A stretch of 64,000 nucleotides of DNA from Pseudomonas sp. B21-028 (lineage in GTDB: Bacteria; Pseudomonadota; Gammaproteobacteria; Pseudomonadales; Pseudomonadaceae): the NCBI RefSeq assembly GCF_024749045.1, contig NZ_CP087184.1, positions 5,580,001 to 5,644,000 of the forward strand, in the 5' to 3' direction. Positions 8,639 through 17,614 of the stretch are shown piece by piece. A model generated the notes under the pieces. The model had not been told where the DNA came from. It searched no databases and saw only the letters and a program-made list of their open reading frames with translations. Positions within the stretch are counted from its first letter, which is position 1. The number at the start of each line of letters is the position of its first letter. A program made the translations under genes and the position numbers.

Positions 8639-10705
8639 TCAGGCGTCCGGCAGGGCCTGGAAAGGTGCTTCCTTATCCGTGCGCTCTTTCGTGCCCCAGG
8701 CGGCAACGCCGACCTTGAGCGCGTAGAACAGGATGCTGAGCACCACGAACAGGAACAGTGCCGTCAGCGTGGCGTTGGTGTAGGCATTGAACACCACGTG
8801 CTGCATCTGCTCGATGCTCTTGGCCGGGGCCAGGACCTGGCCGGCCGCCAGGGCATCGTTGTATTTGCGCGCCAGGGCCAGGAAGCCGATCGCAGGATTC
8901 GCGTCGAACAGCTTGATCAGACCCGCCGTGGTGGTGCAGATCAGCAGCCAGGCCGCCGGCAGCAGCGTGACCCAGATGTAGCGCTGGCGCTTCATCTTGA
9001 TCAGCACCACGGTGGCGAGCATCAGGGCGATACCGGCCAGCATCTGGTTGGAGATGCCGAACAGCGGCCACAAGGTGTTGATGCCGCCCAGCGGATCGAT
9101 CACGCCCTGGTACAGCAGATAACCCCACAGCGCCACGCAACCGGCGGTGGCGATCAGGTTGGCGGTCCAGGAATCGGTGCGCTTGAGCGACGGTACGAAC
9201 GAACCCAGCAGGTCCTGCAGCATGAACCGCCCGGCACGGGTGCCGGCGTCCACCGCGGTGAGGATGAACAGCGCTTCGAACAGGATCGCGAAGTGGTACC
9301 AGAACGCCATGGTGTTCTCACCCGGCAGCACCGAATGCAGGATCTGCGCGATACCGACCGCCAGGGTCGGCGCGCCGCCGGCACGGGCCAGGACGGTGGT
9401 TTCACCGATGTCCCGGGCCACCGCCTGCAAGGCATCAGGGGTGATGGCAAAGCCCCAGCCGCTGATGGTCTGGGCCACGGCCACGACGTCACCGCCGACC
9501 ACCGCCGCCGGGCTGTTCATGGCGAAGTACACGCCCGGCTCGATCACCGACGCGGCGACCATCGCCATGATCGCCACGAAGGACTCCATCAGCATGCCGC
9601 CATAGCCGATGTAGCGGGCGTTGGTTTCGTTGTCCAGCAGCTTGGGCGTGGTGCCCGAGGAGATCAGCGCATGGAAGCCCGAGACCGCGCCGCAGGCGAT
9701 GGTGATGAACAGGAACGGGAACAGCCCGCCCTTCCACACCGGGCCCAGGCCGTTGGTGAACTGGGTCAGCGCCGGCATTTTCAGCTCGGGCATGGTGATC
9801 AGGATGCCGATCGCCAGGGCGACGATGGTGCCGATCTTGAGGAAGGTCGACAGGTAGTCCCGCGGGGCCAGGATCAGCCACACCGGCAGCACCGCCGCGA
9901 CGAAACCGTAGCCGATCAGCATCCAGGTGATCTGGATCCCGGTGAAGCTGAAGGCCTTGGCCCAGACCGGGTCAGCGGCGATCTGCCCACCCAGCCAGAT
10001 CGAACCCAGCAGCAACAGCACGCCGATGAGCGAAATTTCACCGATGCGGCCCGGGCGGATGTAGCGCATGTAGATGCCCATGAACATCGCGATCGGGATG
10101 GTCGCCATCACCGTGAAGATCCCCCACGGGCTCTCGGCCAGGGCCTTGACCACGATCAGCGCCAGCACCGCGAGGATGATGATCATGATCAGGAAGCAGC
10201 CGAACAGCGCGATGGTGCCGGGGATGCGGCCCATTTCCTCGCGGACCATGTCGCCCAGGGAGCGACCGTTGCGACGGGTGGACAGGAACAGGATCATGAA
10301 GTCCTGCACGGCCCCGGCCAGCACCACGCCGGCAATCAGCCAGAGCGTGCCGGGCAAGTAGCCCATCTGTGCCGCCAGCACCGGCCCGACCAGCGGCCCC
10401 GCGCCGGCAATGGCGGCGAAGTGGTGACCGAAGAGGATGTGCTTGTTGGTCGGGACGAAGTCCAGGCCATCGTTGTTGAGCACGGCAGGGGTGGCCCGGC
10501 GCGCATCGAGTTGCATCACGTTGTTGGCGATGAAGAGGCTGTAGTAGCGGTAGGCGACCAGGTAGATGGCCACGGCTGCGACGACGATCCAGAGGGCGTT
10601 GATCGCCTCGCCTCGGCGCAAGGCCACGACGCCCAGGGCGCATGCTCCTACAACGGCCAGCAGGAGCCAGGGTATATGGCGCAGCAGGCTATTATTGTTG
10701 TTCAT
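8639..10705 (-). CDS. cstA: CstA-family pyruvate/peptide transporter
   Basis: A 688-residue inner-membrane protein of the carbon starvation CstA family with about 16-18 membrane segments. Typical stretches are [20 protein letters not shown] near residue 90 and a long run of glycine-rich helices. The family imports pyruvate, and peptides have also been proposed; activity depends on the YbdD partner encoded next. The start at 10705 gives [13 protein letters not shown]; a 27-residue upstream extension is not supported. It is divergent from mapZ across 159 bp. A very long open frame on the opposite strand is only its shadow. Confidence 0.95.
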   Translation of the reverse strand: MNNNNSLLRHIPWLLLAVVGACALGVVALRRGEAINALWIVVAAVAIYLVAYRYYSLFIANNVMQLDARRATPAVLNNDGLDFVPTNKHILFGHHFAAIAGAGPLVGPVLAAQMGYLPGTLWLIAGVVLAGAVQDFMILFLSTRRNGRSLGDMVREEMGRIPGTIALFGCFLIMIIILAVLALIVVKALAESPWGIFTVMATIPIAMFMGIYMRYIRPGRIGEISLIGVLLLLGSIWLGGQIAADPVWAKAFSFTGIQITWMLIGYGFVAAVLPVWLILAPRDYLSTFLKIGTIVALAIGILITMPELKMPALTQFTNGLGPVWKGGLFPFLFITIACGAVSGFHALISSGTTPKLLDNETNARYIGYGGMLMESFVAIMAMVAASVIEPGVYFAMNSPAAVVGGDVVAVAQTISGWGFAITPDALQAVARDIGETTVLARAGGAPTLAVGIAQILHSVLPGENTMAFWYHFAILFEALFILTAVDAGTRAGRFMLQDLLGSFVPSLKRTDSWTANLIATAGCVALWGYLLYQGVIDPLGGINTLWPLFGISNQMLAGIALMLATVVLIKMKRQRYIWVTLLPAAWLLICTTTAGLIKLFDANPAIGFLALARKYNDALAAGQVLAPAKSIEQMQHVVFNAYTNATLTALFLFVVLSILFYALKVGVAAWGTKERTDKEAPFQALPDA

Positions 10706-10864
10706 TTTTTTATTCCAGCCAGAAGTGGACAAAAAAGACAGCCACCGAAGTTTAGCTCTAACGACAGTAAAGGCCATACCCGACATTCATCTGTCGCCGA
10801 CCGAACGGTGACGAAGACGCGCAGGTTGGGTCTATAGTCAATGAATCTTCACAGAGGACGGGTC

Positions 10865-11221
10865 ATGAGCGAACGCCGCCGCTTCGTACGAATCGAGTTT
10901 CATGCCAGGACAGAACTGAGCCAGGGTCCCTTCATCTGGCCAGTGGAATTGCTGGACCTGTCCCTCAAGGGCCTGCTGATCAAAAAGCCCGAGCCCTGGC
11001 TCGGCAATCCGGAGGAACCCTTCGTGGCCGATATCCACCTGAGCAATGAGGTGGAGGTGCGGATGGAGGTCCGATTGGCCCACGACGACCACGGCCACTT
11101 GGGCTTCGTCTGCGAGCACATCGACCTGGACTCCATCGCCCACCTGCGTCGGTTGGTGGAGTTGAATCTGGCCGATCACGATGAGCTGGAACGGGAATTG
11201 GCAGCGTTGATCCAGATCTGA
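10865..11221 (+). CDS. mapZ: MapZ-like PilZ c-di-GMP adaptor
   Basis: A 118-residue single-domain PilZ protein. Both c-di-GMP binding motifs are present: the arginine motif RRRFVR at the N-terminus and DLSLKG about 30 residues on. The C-terminal block IDLDSIAHLRRLVELNL closely matches what I remember of P. aeruginosa PA4608 (MapZ). MapZ binds the chemotaxis methyltransferase CheR when loaded with c-di-GMP and so couples c-di-GMP to chemotaxis. I start at the ATG at 10865, after AGAGGACGGG; an in-frame ATG 24 bp upstream lacks a ribosome site. A possible -10 (TATAGT) is at 10833. Neighbours cstA and radA match the PAO1 order. Confidence 0.92.
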   Translation: MSERRRFVRIEFHARTELSQGPFIWPVELLDLSLKGLLIKKPEPWLGNPEEPFVADIHLSNEVEVRMEVRLAHDDHGHLGFVCEHIDLDSIAHLRRLVELNLADHDELERELAALIQI

Positions 11222-11262
11222 CAGGTACGTAGCCCCTCGCCACAAGGATCACAGGCGCAGCA

Positions 11263-12630
11263 CTACTCGAACAACGCATCCAGCGCCTGTTCCAAACGCG
11301 TCACGGCAATGATTCGCAAACCTGCCGGCGCTTCCTTCGGCGCATTGCCCTTGGGCACGATCGCGCGCTTGAAGCCATGCTTGGCCGCCTCCTTGAGTCG
11401 CTCCTGCCCACTGGGCACCGGTCGAACTTCGCCCGACAGGCCGACTTCACCGAACACCAGCAAATCATGGGGCAACGGCCGATTGCGCAGGCTGGACATG
11501 ACCGCTGCCATCAACGCCAGGTCGGACGCGGTTTCCAGCACCTTCACGCCGCCCACCACATTGAGGAAAACGTCCTGGTCGTGGGTAGGAATACCACCGT
11601 GTCGATGCAGTACGGCCAGCAACATGGCGAGCCGGTTCTGATCCAGCCCCAGGGTGACCCGGCGCGGGTTCGCCAGGTGGCTGTCGTCCACCAGCGCCTG
11701 CACCTCCACCAACATCGGTCGCGTCCCTTCCCAGGTCGCCATGACCACGCTGCCCGGTACTTCTTCCTGGGCACGTGTCAGAAAGATCGCCGAAGGATTG
11801 GAGACTTCTTTCAAGCCCCTGTCGGTCATGCCGAACACACCCAGCTCATTCACGGCGCCAAAGCGATTCTTCACCGCCCGCAACAAACGCAGGCGACCAT
11901 CGGACTCGCCCTCGAAATACAGCACGGTATCGACCATGTGCTCCAACACCCGCGGCCCCGCCAACGCGCCTTCCTTGGTGACATGGCCCACCAGGAAAAT
12001 CGCCGTGCCGCTCTGCTTGGCGTAACGCACCAGCAACGCCGCGCTTTCGCGGACCTGGGACACACCGCCCGGCGCCGATTGCAACTGCTCGGTGAAAATT
12101 GTCTGGATCGAGTCGATCACCATCACCTTGGGTTTTTCCAGGCGCGCCGTGGCAATGATGGTCTCGATGCAGGTCTCAGTCATGACCCGCAACTGATCCT
12201 GGGGCAGCCCCAGGCGGCGGGCGCGCATGGCGACTTGCTGCTGGGACTCTTCGCCAGTGACGTACAGCGCTGGCATGCGCGTGGCGATGTTGCACAAGGT
12301 TTGCAGCAGGATGGTGGATTTACCGATCCCTGGGTCACCGCCGATCAAGACCACCGAGCCGTCCACCAGACCGCCACCCAGCACGCGGTCCAGTTCACCG
12401 GACGCGGTGGAAAATCGTGGGATCTCCTCGACGCTGACTTCGGCCAGGGTCTTGATCTGTGCCTGCTGTCCGGCCCACCCGGTGCGTCCGGTGGGCGCCG
12501 CGGCACCGCCACTTTCCACCATGGTTTCGGTCAAGGTGTTCCAGGCGCCACACTCACCGCACTGGCCGGCCCATTTGGGAAAGGTCGAGCCGCACTCGGT
12601 GCAGCCGTACATGCGCTTTGCCTTGGCCAT
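11263..12630 (-). CDS. radA: DNA repair protein RadA
   Basis: A 455-residue RecA-like ATPase that helps process recombination intermediates and drives branch migration. It has an N-terminal four-cysteine zinc finger (CTECG...CGECG), Walker A GGDPGIGKST near residue 98, the RadA-specific KNRFG motif near 257, and a C-terminal Lon-like domain. Length and start agree with the family. It converges with mapZ (41 bp between stops). The ankB-katB pair is upstream on the same strand, 42 bp from radA, but is probably regulated separately. Confidence 0.97.
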   Translation of the reverse strand: MAKAKRMYGCTECGSTFPKWAGQCGECGAWNTLTETMVESGGAAAPTGRTGWAGQQAQIKTLAEVSVEEIPRFSTASGELDRVLGGGLVDGSVVLIGGDPGIGKSTILLQTLCNIATRMPALYVTGEESQQQVAMRARRLGLPQDQLRVMTETCIETIIATARLEKPKVMVIDSIQTIFTEQLQSAPGGVSQVRESAALLVRYAKQSGTAIFLVGHVTKEGALAGPRVLEHMVDTVLYFEGESDGRLRLLRAVKNRFGAVNELGVFGMTDRGLKEVSNPSAIFLTRAQEEVPGSVVMATWEGTRPMLVEVQALVDDSHLANPRRVTLGLDQNRLAMLLAVLHRHGGIPTHDQDVFLNVVGGVKVLETASDLALMAAVMSSLRNRPLPHDLLVFGEVGLSGEVRPVPSGQERLKEAAKHGFKRAIVPKGNAPKEAPAGLRIIAVTRLEQALDALFE

Positions 12631-12672
12631 CTGAACTCCGGGGAAAAACCGCGATGATAGCCCAGGCGAGGG

Positions 12673-13221
12673 TCAGCGCGGGGCCGGCGTTCTGATTTCA
12701 CCGCTGGCCAGATTCGCCGCCGTATTGCCCAACGGGTCCGCAGCGTCCATGTCGGCACCCTTGGCCTTCAAGGCATCGAGCAGTTCGACACGTTTGAACA
12801 GGCCTGCGTACATGGCGGCGGTCTGCCCGGCGCCGTTACGCTGGTCGGGGCTGCAATCGGTGGATAACAGACGTCGCGCGATCTGCACTTCCCCCTTGAA
12901 AATGGCGCCCATCAACGCCGTGTTGCCGCGCTTGTCCTGGACACAGGCATCGGCCCCCGCGGCCAGTAGCCGTTCCACCGCAGGGCCGTGACCGTGATAA
13001 GCCGCCAGGATCAGGGCGGTGTAGCCCTTCTCGTCCTGGGTATCGAGTGAATAATGAGCGTCGATAAAAGCATCGAGCATAGACACATCACCCCGACGGG
13101 CGGCGTCGAAATAATAGGTTTGCAACTCTTCTTGTACAGCTGCCGGGTCGGTCGGCAGGGGCTGATCGGCCAACGCGGCCAATGACCAGATGGCAAGCAA
13201 CGAACACAGGAAATAACGCAT
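12673..13221 (-). CDS. ankB: Periplasmic ankyrin-repeat protein AnkB
   Basis: A 182-residue protein with an N-terminal signal peptide (MRYFLCSLLAIWSLAALA) and about four ankyrin repeats (for example DEKGYTALILAAYHGHGPAVERLLAAGAD). The start at 13221 is preceded by AAGGAGG; a longer form would bury it. In P. aeruginosa the homologous ankB is co-transcribed with katB and is needed for full catalase activity, probably at the inner membrane or periplasm. Here it follows katB by 73 bp, and that gap contains a small palindrome. Confidence 0.92.
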   Translation of the reverse strand: MRYFLCSLLAIWSLAALADQPLPTDPAAVQEELQTYYFDAARRGDVSMLDAFIDAHYSLDTQDEKGYTALILAAYHGHGPAVERLLAAGADACVQDKRGNTALMGAIFKGEVQIARRLLSTDCSPDQRNGAGQTAAMYAGLFKRVELLDALKAKGADMDAADPLGNTAANLASGEIRTPAPR

Positions 13222-13248
13222 CACGGGGCCTCCTTTTGACACAAGACT

Positions 13249-13271
13249 GTGGGAGCAAGCCTTGCTCCCAC
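13249..13271. repeat. Minimal REP palindrome
   Basis: A 23-bp perfect inverted repeat with 11-bp arms GTGGGAGCAAG and CTTGCTCCCAC around one base. It looks like the two outer tips of a REPIN fused after loss of the middle. It lies between katB and ankB and would form a hairpin in their shared transcript. Confidence 0.8.
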
Positions 13272-13294
13272 AGGGCATGTACCTGACCTATGGA

Positions 13295-14836
13295 TCAGTC
13301 GGTCAGTTTTGCCGCCAGGGCCTTGACTCGGGCCAGGTCACCCTTGGCGACACGGGCCACGCCGGTGCCGTATTCCGGATCGGATTTGTAGAGGAACGAC
13401 AGGATGATGTGCTTGCTCTCGTCATCGGTGGTCGCCAGCGACCCACCGAAGCTTTCGATCAGGTCATTGCGTTCCTTCTGGTTGAAGGAGCGGTACAGGT
13501 CGCCGGCCTGCTTGAAGTTCTGCTCGCGCTGGATCTTCGCCTGTTGGGTGTTGCCGCTCAGCGCGGTCTGGCTGTAGCGCGCCGATTGCAGCTCCTCACG
13601 GGGCATCAGGCGGCTCGGCTGATAATTCACGCCAGTGCTGGTGCTCCCCGGGTTCATCGCGCCGTCCTGGTTACCGGTATTCACCGCCACCTTGGGAGCG
13701 TTGATCGGCAATTGCAGGGCATTGGCGCCTATCCGGTACATCTGCGTATCGGCGTAGGAGAACACCCGCCCCTGCAACAGACGATCTTCCGAAGGCTCGA
13801 TGCCCGGAACCAGATTGGCCGGTGCCATCGCCACCTGCTCGGTTTCCTGGAAGACATTGGCCGGGTTGCGGTTCAAGACCATTTGCCCGACTTTACGCTC
13901 AGGCACGCCCGGCCAGATCTTGGTTGCATCCAGCGGGTCGAAATCAAACTTGGACAAGTCCTGCGGCTTCAGTACCTGGACATATAAGTCCCACTTCGGA
14001 AAGTCGCCCTTATTGATATGACTGACCAAGTCGTTGGTCAAATGGCTGTAATCCTGTCCTTGAACCTTCACAACTTCTTTCGGATCGAGATTTTTCAGAC
14101 CCTGCAAACTTTTCCAATGAAACTTGACGTAATGGACTTCACCCTTGGCATTCACCAACTTGTAGGCGTGCACGCCATTACCGTCCATTTGCCGGTAACT
14201 GGCCGGAGTGCCGGCGTTGGAATACAGCTCGGTCAGTGTCCGGGTTGCTTCCGGTACATGGGAGAAGAAGTCGAAACGACGTGAGTCGTCGTCCAGGTTG
14301 GTCCGTGGATCGGGTTTGAACGCGTGGACCATGTCTGGAAACTTGATGGCGTCGCGAATGAAAAAGGTCGGGAAGTTGTTCCCCACCAGATCCCAGTTAC
14401 CGTCGGCCGTGTAGAACTTGGTGGCAAAGCCACGGGGGTCGCGCAGGGTTTCCGGCGAATGATTGCCATGCACCACGGCAGAAAAACGCACGAATACGGG
14501 GGTGGCCTGCCCTGCCGCAAAGACCTTTGCCTTGGTCAAGTCACTGAGGTCGTTGGACACCGTGAAGGTGCCATGGGCGCCGGTGCCACGAGCATGCACC
14601 ACGCGCTCGGGGATGCGCTCACGGTCAAAACGCTGGAGTTTCTGGATCAGCTGCACGTCCTGCAGCAAGGTCGGCCCATTGGGGCCTGCCGTTTGCGAGT
14701 TCTGGTTGTCGCCGACGGCCGCTCCGTTGTCGCGGGTCAGGGTGGCGGCGTTGACAGAAAAGGACAGCAGGCCGGCGGTCAGCACAAAAAGGGCGCGACG
14801 TTGGGGAAAAGTCCCGCCGCCAAGGGAAGTGTTCAT
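13295..14836 (-). CDS. katB: Periplasmic catalase KatB
   Basis: A 513-residue haem catalase that breaks hydrogen peroxide into water and oxygen. It has a signal peptide (RRALFVLTAGLLSFSVNAA). The catalytic histidine is in RVVHARGTGAHG, the distal asparagine region in FFIRDAIKFPDMVH, and the proximal haem tyrosine in YADTQMYRIGAN. The ATG at 14836 is preceded by AGAGGAAATTC; an 11-residue upstream extension is not needed. KatB is the peroxide-inducible catalase of Pseudomonas, controlled by OxyR. An OxyR-like sequence lies about 75 bp upstream. ankB follows. Confidence 0.96.
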   Translation of the reverse strand: MNTSLGGGTFPQRRALFVLTAGLLSFSVNAATLTRDNGAAVGDNQNSQTAGPNGPTLLQDVQLIQKLQRFDRERIPERVVHARGTGAHGTFTVSNDLSDLTKAKVFAAGQATPVFVRFSAVVHGNHSPETLRDPRGFATKFYTADGNWDLVGNNFPTFFIRDAIKFPDMVHAFKPDPRTNLDDDSRRFDFFSHVPEATRTLTELYSNAGTPASYRQMDGNGVHAYKLVNAKGEVHYVKFHWKSLQGLKNLDPKEVVKVQGQDYSHLTNDLVSHINKGDFPKWDLYVQVLKPQDLSKFDFDPLDATKIWPGVPERKVGQMVLNRNPANVFQETEQVAMAPANLVPGIEPSEDRLLQGRVFSYADTQMYRIGANALQLPINAPKVAVNTGNQDGAMNPGSTSTGVNYQPSRLMPREELQSARYSQTALSGNTQQAKIQREQNFKQAGDLYRSFNQKERNDLIESFGGSLATTDDESKHIILSFLYKSDPEYGTGVARVAKGDLARVKALAAKLTD

Positions 14837-14911
14837 AGAATTTCCTCTGATGTTATAGAGCGCATCCATGTGCGCTTGTCAGAGGCTAGTGCTCGAAAAA
14901 GCAAAACCTAA

Positions 14912-14948
14912 ATAGAAATGCCATACCGCACTGATAGAAAAAACCTTG
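14912..14948 (-). promoter_or_regulatory. Candidate OxyR binding site of katB
   Basis: Four tetranucleotides at exact 11-bp steps read ATAG, ATAC, ATAG, CTTG. The OxyR consensus is ATAG-N7-CTAT-N7-ATAG-N7-CTAT. Twelve of 16 defining bases match, the spacing is perfect and the length is the usual 37 bp. The site lies 76 bp before the katB start. Confidence 0.6.
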
Positions 14949-15116
14949 TAGGGAGACCGCTTGAAACCGCGTATCACGCGCGATTGATGGCACTTTGTAA
15001 ACTTTTAGAGGGGAGCCAGGTCGATAGCTCGGAAGCTTTGTAAGTAGACGTGTCGAGCGAGGTGCGTTTGACTGAATTACACTGCCATTCAACTCATTTG
15101 TCACAAGGAAGCATTC

Positions 15117-15530
15117 ATGGGCATGTTAAGCGAGTTCAAGGCCTTCGCGGTCAAAGGCAATGTCGTCGACATGGCCGTCGGGATCATCATCGGCGCCGCT
15201 TTCGGCAAAATCGTTTCGTCATTTGTAGGCGACGTGGTCATGCCTCCAATTGGCCTGCTGATTGGCGGGGTCGACTTCAGTGACCTGGCCATCACCCTCA
15301 AGGCTGCCCAAGGTGACGCACCGGCGGTGGTATTGGCCTACGGCAAGTTCATCCAGAGCACCATCGATTTCATCATCGTCGCGTTCGCCATCTTCATGGG
15401 CGTCAAGGCGATCAACCGTCTCAAGCGTGAAGAGGCCGTCGCCCCGAGTGCGCCACCGGTTCCGAGCAAGGAAGAACTGCTGCTGAGCGAGATTCGCGAT
15501 CTGCTCAAGGCCCAGAACGAAAGGCCCTGA
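15117..15530 (+). CDS. mscL: Large-conductance mechanosensitive channel MscL
   Basis: A 137-residue inner-membrane channel that opens under high membrane tension to release solutes after osmotic downshock. It shows the N-terminal amphipathic helix ([20 protein letters not shown]), TM1 with the pore-lining glycine/alanine pattern ([16 protein letters not shown]), a periplasmic loop, TM2 ([15 protein letters not shown]) and a charged C-terminal helix bundle. AAGGAA precedes the ATG. It is divergent from katB, in the same order as in P. aeruginosa. Confidence 0.97.
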   Translation: MGMLSEFKAFAVKGNVVDMAVGIIIGAAFGKIVSSFVGDVVMPPIGLLIGGVDFSDLAITLKAAQGDAPAVVLAYGKFIQSTIDFIIVAFAIFMGVKAINRLKREEAVAPSAPPVPSKEELLLSEIRDLLKAQNERP

Positions 15531-15567
15531 GCGCTATTTGCTGGAGTGGTTCGTCACGCAACGCTGA

Positions 15568-15589
15568 GGCAGCCCTGATTAGGGCTGCC
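15568..15589. terminator. Hairpin between convergent mscL and fpr
   Basis: A perfect 9-bp stem GGCAGCCCT/AGGGCTGCC with a GATT loop lies 38 bp after mscL and 64 bp from the fpr stop. There is no T run on either strand, so it is a weak terminator at best. Confidence 0.4.
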
Positions 15590-15652
15590 ATGCTGTCCAG
15601 CGGGAGCAAGTTCCCTTGCCACAAGATTCCTGCCGGGCGCTACGCCACTCGC

Positions 15653-16429
15653 CTACCAATAGTTTTCAACCGCCACCTGGCCCGGCCGCCGGGAAAGGCT
15701 CAGTTGCAGGCCCCTGGCCTTGAGCAGCTTGCGCGTGTCGTCGATCATCTGCGGATTGCCGCACAACATGACCCGCGAATGCTCCGGCGTCAGTGCGACC
15801 CCGGCCGCTCGCTCCAACTCGCCATTTTCAAGCAACGTCGTGATGCGTCCGTTCAGTGCCCCGGGGTGCTGCTCTCGGGTCACGGTCGGAATAAACCGGA
15901 ACTTATGGGCATGCTCGGCCAGGTAATCGCGTCGGCCCAGCCCATCGATCAGTTCCTGATACGCCAGCTCCTTGGCCTCCCGGACGCTGTACACGAGGAT
16001 GATCCGCTCGAATCTTTCCCACACCTCGAAATCCTGAAGAATCGAAAGAAACGGCGCCACCCCCGTGCCGGTGGACAGCAGCCATAAATCCCGTCCGTCA
16101 ACAAAGCGGTCCAGCGTCAGGTAACCAAATGCCTGGCGATCCACCAACAGACTGTCATCCGGTTTCAAGCGGCTGAGTTCACTGGTGAACTCGCCATCCG
16201 GAACGACGATGGAAAAAAACTCGAGAAACTCATCGAACGGCGAGGACACCATGGAATAGGCCCTCCAGACGGTATCACCGTTCGCCTTTAGCACCCCCAA
16301 CCGGGCAAACTGGCCCGCCCGGAAACGAAAGCCACGATCCCGGGTGGTACGCAAGGTAAACAGATGGGAGGTCAATGGCTGCACGTCCAGCAGGCTCTGG
16401 CGGGTGAACTTCTCTGCGCTGTCGGTCAT
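15653..16429 (-). CDS. fpr: Ferredoxin/flavodoxin-NADP reductase
   Basis: A 258-residue flavoprotein moving electrons between NADPH and ferredoxin or flavodoxin. It has the FAD motif RAYSMVSSP near residue 50, the NADP-binding GTGVAPFLS near 110, and an aromatic C-terminus (VENYW). The start MTDSAEKFTRQ at 16429 has GGAG ahead of it; a 21-residue upstream extension is less likely. Pseudomonas has two such enzymes (FprA and FprB). Its place next to mscL suggests the PA4615 (FprB-like) copy, but I cannot settle that by eye. Confidence 0.92.
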   Translation of the reverse strand: MTDSAEKFTRQSLLDVQPLTSHLFTLRTTRDRGFRFRAGQFARLGVLKANGDTVWRAYSMVSSPFDEFLEFFSIVVPDGEFTSELSRLKPDDSLLVDRQAFGYLTLDRFVDGRDLWLLSTGTGVAPFLSILQDFEVWERFERIILVYSVREAKELAYQELIDGLGRRDYLAEHAHKFRFIPTVTREQHPGALNGRITTLLENGELERAAGVALTPEHSRVMLCGNPQMIDDTRKLLKARGLQLSLSRRPGQVAVENYW

Positions 16430-16649
16430 GTGCCACTCCAAAGGGACGAGGACCACAGTGTCCCGCAAAGTGAGCGTCTTAACCACCGACAAAGAGTAGT
16501 GGCATTTTAATTACAACTGCCCCCCATTACCTGCCTGGAATATCTACCAAAGTTATACAAATATAAAAATCCTGTAACAGGGCCAACTCTACGGTGTATT
16601 TCGTAAATACTGACCGTAGTCCGTGATATTAAAAATATCTAACTACCGC

Positions 16650-16668
16650 GTAGGAAAAGTCCTACACT
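16650..16668 (+). promoter_or_regulatory. Inverted repeat on the -10 of the luxR-type gene
   Basis: A perfect repeat GTAGGA-AAAG-TCCTAC (16650-16665) overlaps a good -10 hexamer TACACT (16663-16668), 56 bp before the start at 16724. The region around it (16493-16723) is strongly AT-rich. The placement suits a repressor or auto-regulatory site. Confidence 0.5.
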
Positions 16669-16723
16669 GTCCTTTCGCACCAGATTGGATCCACGCAGTT
16701 GAACGTCAATCCAGGAGAAGACG

Positions 16724-17437
16724 ATGGACAAGTGGAAGGACTTACAGTTAAGGAAGTTATCTTGCGAAAAAGACCTGCAGACAGCCTATCGCCTGGTCCT
16801 TAATTTCTTTAATAATCAAGGATTTGAATTTTGCGCATTTGCGTCTTATCTCGGTAGCCCGGATAAACATGCCAGCAAGGTGAATCTGAATAACTACCCT
16901 TATGGGTGGGACAGGCTATATGAACAGAATGGTTATGCCTCCTGCGACCCAGTAATAGCACACTGCAATCAATCTCCTCTTCCCATTCTTTGGGATGAGA
17001 GCCTCTTTGCCCAGGCACCCAAGTTATGGCTCGAGCTGAATCGACAAGGCCTCAGATATGGTTGGACACAAGCCGTTCATGACGACCATGGAACCTATTA
17101 CAGCCTGTTCAGCCTCGCTCGGACCCACTCCCCTATCGATATCGAGGAACATTACGGGAATCTCGGCTACGCCATCTTCGCCAGTCAACGACTGCATGCG
17201 CTGGCGAGCAAGAAAATGGCCGACACCGCTGCAACCACACAGAAATGCCATTTGTCACCGAGGGAAATCGAAGTCCTGCGATGGTCTGCCGAAGGAAAGA
17301 CCGCATCGGAGGTCGGCAGGATCTTGTGTCTTTCCGAGCGTACAGTGAACTTCCATGTCTGCAGCTGCATGCGAAAATTGAACGTCAGCAACAAGATTTC
17401 AGCCGTGGCCAAGGCGGCTCACATTCACGTGATCTGA
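16724..17437 (+). CDS. ppoR: LuxR-family AHL-binding solo regulator (PpoR-like)
   Basis: A 237-residue quorum-sensing type regulator with an N-terminal acyl-homoserine-lactone domain and a C-terminal LuxR helix-turn-helix (LSPREIEVLRWSAEGKTASEVG...SERTVNFHV). All six residues usually conserved for AHL binding can be found: W and Y in GWDRLYEQNGY, D-P in SCDPV, W in PILWDE, and G before the helix region (LRYGWTQ). No luxI synthase gene is in the window, so it is an unpaired solo. In P. putida the solo PpoR lies beside fpr and mscL, as I recall, which supports the symbol. Its composition is AT-richer than its neighbours. Confidence 0.85.
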   Translation: MDKWKDLQLRKLSCEKDLQTAYRLVLNFFNNQGFEFCAFASYLGSPDKHASKVNLNNYPYGWDRLYEQNGYASCDPVIAHCNQSPLPILWDESLFAQAPKLWLELNRQGLRYGWTQAVHDDHGTYYSLFSLARTHSPIDIEEHYGNLGYAIFASQRLHALASKKMADTAATTQKCHLSPREIEVLRWSAEGKTASEVGRILCLSERTVNFHVCSCMRKLNVSNKISAVAKAAHIHVI

Positions 17438-17614
17438 TACGGACCGGCCTTGTCGACGTTGAAAACCCTCGGGTAATGCGCAGCAAAAAAAAGTACCATC
17501 ACGGCCCCACTTGAATGATGTCGCCCTCAGCACCCGACGCAGTTCATTCAGGCGGCCCGCTGAAACACCTGCCCCAGGGCAGCGGGACATTCGTCGATTG
17601 CCAGAGTCCCCACC

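Noticed and set aside
8615..10837. A 740-residue open frame opposite cstA
   Set aside because: It is the mirror of a high-GC gene: rich in H, Q, R, G and D with no domain, and cstA on the other strand is a clear family member.
11377..12657. A 426-residue open frame opposite radA
   Set aside because: It is a shadow of radA with typical mirror composition.
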